Source: Paenibacillus radicis (ex Gao et al. 2016)
Lineage (GTDB): Bacteria > Bacillota > Bacilli > Paenibacillales > Paenibacillaceae
NCBI RefSeq assembly: GCF_014641555.1
Contig: NZ_BMHY01000015.1
Location: 41,398 to 105,397, forward strand
Length of the DNA stretch: 64,000 nucleotides
Reading direction: 5' to 3'
Part shown: piece after piece, positions 61,746 to 64,000 of the stretch
Layout: each line of letters opens with the position of its first letter
Position numbering within the stretch: the stretch's first letter is position 1
The notes under the pieces: model-generated
What the model was told of the DNA's origin: nothing
Databases searched by the model: none
Seen by the model: only the letters and a program-made list of their open reading frames with translations
Made by a program: the position numbers and the translations under genes

Positions 61746-63380
61746 TTATCTGTTGTTATAGCGTTCCAAAGCTGCTTTTTGAATCTCGATCGCGCGGTCC
61801 AGCTTCAACTGCTTCATTTTCGCAATATAGCTGTCATAAGCGTCGAGCGGCTCTGTGCCGAGAATGATTTTGAGTGACATTTCATCCACCAGCGTATTGA
61901 TGTCATTCATAATCGTCGCGTATTCCGAGCTTTCCTCCGGCGTTGGTGTAATCGGAGGCAAATTGTATTTCGCCGCATCCGTTTTACCCCAAGTTACAAC
62001 AGCGTCACGCTGCGTTTGCAGGGCGAAAAATTGCTCGGCATAACGTTTGTCCTGAATGAACGGACCGTTGTAGCTGCCGCGGGCATACATCGAAATCGCT
62101 TGCGCCGGAGCTAATTTGTCCGGGTTTTTCATCAGCAGATCGGTATAAGTCGGGTAACCGTCTACCATGTTGTAGCTTTCGCCTTCTGTACCAAAGTTGA
62201 AGAACAGGCGGCCTTCTTCGCTGTAACCATAGTCGAGCATTTTAACTGCAAGAATCGGATCTTTGGCCGATGCGCTGATCGCGACCGTGCCTTCAGAAGC
62301 GTAAGCTTGATGCTTTTGACCAAATTTCGGCGTTTCGCCTTTGTTCAGTACCGGATAAGGTGCACCTACCAGCACTGCTTTCGGATCGTTAGCCTCTACA
62401 AGCGGCTGCCATTTGCCGATGCCGCCGCCGGCATTGCCGACCGATGCGCCAGTTGCGCCGGATGCGATATTGCCGTCCACTGCTTTCGTATCAGCTGTTG
62501 CAATGTTTTTGTCGATCAGACCTTTGGCATACCAGTCGCGGAACAGACCCAAATATTGTTTAAAGCCCGCTTCAGCTGGTCCAAACTTCACTACGCCGTC
62601 CTCTTGATAGAAGCCGCGGTTTACGCCAAATGCGCCAAGGAATGCGCCGTTGCCGGAATCATTGAAGTAACGCGGTTTGCTGTTCACTGTGAATGGAGCC
62701 GAAGCGCCTTTTTTCTCTTTGAAAGCCGTAAGCGTCGTCGTCCAATCGTCAATCGTTTCCGGAACCGGAAGGCCTAGCTCATCGAGCCAGTCTTGGCGGA
62801 TAATCGGCCCTTGGAATACGCGCAAATACTCATCGCCCCGGATGAACGGGAAGGCATAGTAGCTGCCGTTATCGGTTTTGACCATTTTGTCGATATCCGG
62901 GTTATCCTGCAAAAACTTTTTCAGGTTTGGCGCATATTGATCAATTAGATCATTCAATTTGAGAATGTAACCGTCGTTGATCGCTTTCTCAGGACCGCCC
63001 GGGAAGTCGCCCAGGAAGTTGAATTCGATCATATCCGGCAGATCACCGGAAGCAAGCAATACGTTGAGCGCTTCTTTCGTCTGTCCGGTAGGCGGCGCCG
63101 TAAACTCAAGCGAAACGCCCGTTTTCTTCTGCCATTGTTGGAAGAACGGAATATCTTTGTGGCTCGCTTTTACGCCGATCAGGTTTCCGTTAATTTCGCC
63201 CCAGTACGTGAGCTTCTTATCTGTTTCAATCGGGTACTTCGTTGGCTCTCCGGACGCTTCACTATTATTAGTATTGTTCTTGCCTTCACTGCCGCTTTCT
63301 TTGCCGCCGTTCGACGAGCAAGCGACTGCCAGCATAGCCAGCATCATAATGACCAGCGTTGAAGCTAAAAGACGTTTCAT
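61746..63380 (-). CDS. Sugar ABC substrate-binding lipoprotein (LplA-like), copy 1
   Basis: 544 residues. Lipobox AVAC near residue 21, Ser/Asn-rich linker, then the large LplA-type fold: KLTYWGEINGN, FPGGPEKAINDGYILKLNDLIDQYAPN, GPIIRQDWLDELGLPVPETIDDW and GKTDAAKYNLPPITPTPEE. AAAAGGGG before the ATG at 63380 sets the start; the frame runs to 63473 without support. It leads the operon with two permeases and GH88, so its ligand is probably an unsaturated uronic-acid oligosaccharide. Confidence 0.95.
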   Translation of the reverse strand: MKRLLASTLVIMMLAMLAVACSSNGGKESGSEGKNNTNNSEASGEPTKYPIETDKKLTYWGEINGNLIGVKASHKDIPFFQQWQKKTGVSLEFTAPPTGQTKEALNVLLASGDLPDMIEFNFLGDFPGGPEKAINDGYILKLNDLIDQYAPNLKKFLQDNPDIDKMVKTDNGSYYAFPFIRGDEYLRVFQGPIIRQDWLDELGLPVPETIDDWTTTLTAFKEKKGASAPFTVNSKPRYFNDSGNGAFLGAFGVNRGFYQEDGVVKFGPAEAGFKQYLGLFRDWYAKGLIDKNIATADTKAVDGNIASGATGASVGNAGGGIGKWQPLVEANDPKAVLVGAPYPVLNKGETPKFGQKHQAYASEGTVAISASAKDPILAVKMLDYGYSEEGRLFFNFGTEGESYNMVDGYPTYTDLLMKNPDKLAPAQAISMYARGSYNGPFIQDKRYAEQFFALQTQRDAVVTWGKTDAAKYNLPPITPTPEESSEYATIMNDINTLVDEMSLKIILGTEPLDAYDSYIAKMKQLKLDRAIEIQKAALERYNNR

Positions 63381-63980
63381 AGCTCTACCCCTTTTCATTT
63401 TCGAGTTCAAAAATGTACGAGATGCATCTCCTCCACAGAATAGCAACCGCGGCGATACTCCCGATATGAGCAAAACGTAAAAAACGATTCCGATTTCGAT
63501 TCAGCGCGATGATCATTTCGCCAATGCAATGGGCAAAAACGAAAAAAAGCGCTATTTTAGTTCATCCTGCCCCGGGGCGCTGCGCGTTTTGGTTCGTCTA
63601 ACCCCCGGGCTCCCTGCGCGTTTTGGTTCGTGCTGCTATTCTTGATTCCATTTTCTCTATCGCTTACACGATAACAAATGGATAGAATCTGCAAAAAATC
63701 ATCCCGAACTCAAAACGCTCCGCTCACCCAAATGCGAAATGAACCAATTCCTCTCTAATTTGCTGTTAGAAAAGGTAAACATTATTTATGATCATCAGCG
63801 ATTTTCACTCGCTTATTAACTTTCCGGTATCGCTCGAGTTTCCATGATTCCATTTTACGAGTCTGGGTTGCTGTAGGCCGCTGAAATCGAAACAACATGT
63901 AAAAGCTCCAAGACCCCCTAAATAAACTAGAGTCTCCCTATCCAAATGAATTAAAATAAAGAAAAGGGAGATGATTCGGT
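63381..63980. other. Non-coding end region with hairpin repeat
   Basis: About 600 bases upstream of the SBP gene. It contains a partial repeat arm (63570-63597), the second hairpin repeat (63603-63729), an AT-rich stretch and a possible start of a gene at 63981. Promoters of the sugar operon must lie here, but I could not pick one with confidence. Confidence 0.6.
63603..63729. repeat. Dispersed hairpin repeat, copy B
   Basis: The same element as 13366-13493: CCCCGGGCTC, then GCGCGTTTTGGTTCG, CCATTTT, TATCG/CGATA, AAATGG and CGAACTCAAAACGCTCCGC. Just before it (63570-63597) is an extra partial copy of the left arm. Confidence 0.8.
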
Positions 63981-64000
63981 ATGGGTGGCAAAAGACTGAA
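63981..64000 (+). CDS. Possible gene start cut by window edge
   Basis: AAAAGGGAG is followed by ATGATTCGG and then ATGGGTGGC at 63981. The window ends 20 bases later. Either ATG could be the start (63971 in another frame), and nothing can be said about the product. Confidence 0.3.

Noticed and set aside
63900..64000. Insertion sequence at the right edge
   Set aside because: Only about 20 bases of a possible gene are visible and no terminal inverted repeat could be defined.

Overview
The window looks like a chromosomal segment of a spore-forming, Gram-positive member of the Paenibacillaceae (Paenibacillus, Cohnella or a close relative). The grounds are strong AAGGAGG-type ribosome binding sites with frequent TTG and GTG starts, lipoprotein signal peptides with no sign of an outer membrane, Bacillales-type genes (YqhH/YqhG, YqzE-like, CwlD-like amidase, YhaO/YhaN, Xpt, YkvI), and several LplABC-type sugar importers with YesN-type regulators. 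No plasmid, prophage, CRISPR array or complete insertion sequence was seen.

Layout. 1-5.6 kb: SNF2 helicase (cut by the left edge) with YqhG, an exported protein, a YqzE-like protein, a CwlD-like amidase and a divergent polysaccharide deacetylase. 5.7-10.8 kb: tRNA-Leu(CAG), then a methionine-rich secreted protein followed by a two-component system, CcdA, a thioredoxin-like lipoprotein and an MsrA-MsrB lipoprotein, which together read as an extracytoplasmic methionine sulfoxide repair unit. 10.8-13.2 kb: FecCD permease, binding lipoprotein and cytochrome c lipoprotein in one operon. 14.0-16.4 kb: polar amino-acid ABC importer. 16.5-22.4 kb: a HemD-like gene, a PucR-type regulator, a RibD-C reductase, CysI and an Rrf2 regulator; the HemD-like gene and cysI share a distinctive promoter. 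22.5-24.0 kb: a second tRNA-Leu(CAG) and a rearranged MerR/short-chain dehydrogenase locus. 24.0-30.6 kb: a sugar-type ABC importer operon containing an HlyD-type adaptor with an in-frame stop, next to a divergent two-component system. 30.7-33.5 kb: iron uptake regulator and siderophore-binding lipoprotein with Fur-like boxes. 33.5-44.0 kb: Asp-box lipoprotein, GH2 beta-mannosidase with an AraC regulator, ArsR/AHSA1 pair, MarR/SDR pair, small conserved proteins, Xpt. 44.2-52.3 kb: YkvI-like transporter, YhaN/YhaO nuclease pair, glycosyltransferase, diguanylate cyclase. 52.4-63.4 kb: a glycan-use locus with GH5, GH88, two related sugar-binding lipoproteins, two permeases and a membrane-bound AraC regulator. 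The last 600 bases are non-coding and carry a hairpin repeat, with a possible gene start at the right edge.

The main points for follow-up are the methionine-rich protein with its dedicated repair genes; the shared direct-repeat promoter of the HemD-like and cysI genes; the inverted MerR/SDR chimera; the amber-interrupted adaptor; and a dispersed structured repeat whose two copies differ by compensatory base changes. All calls come from reading the sequence; no database search was run.
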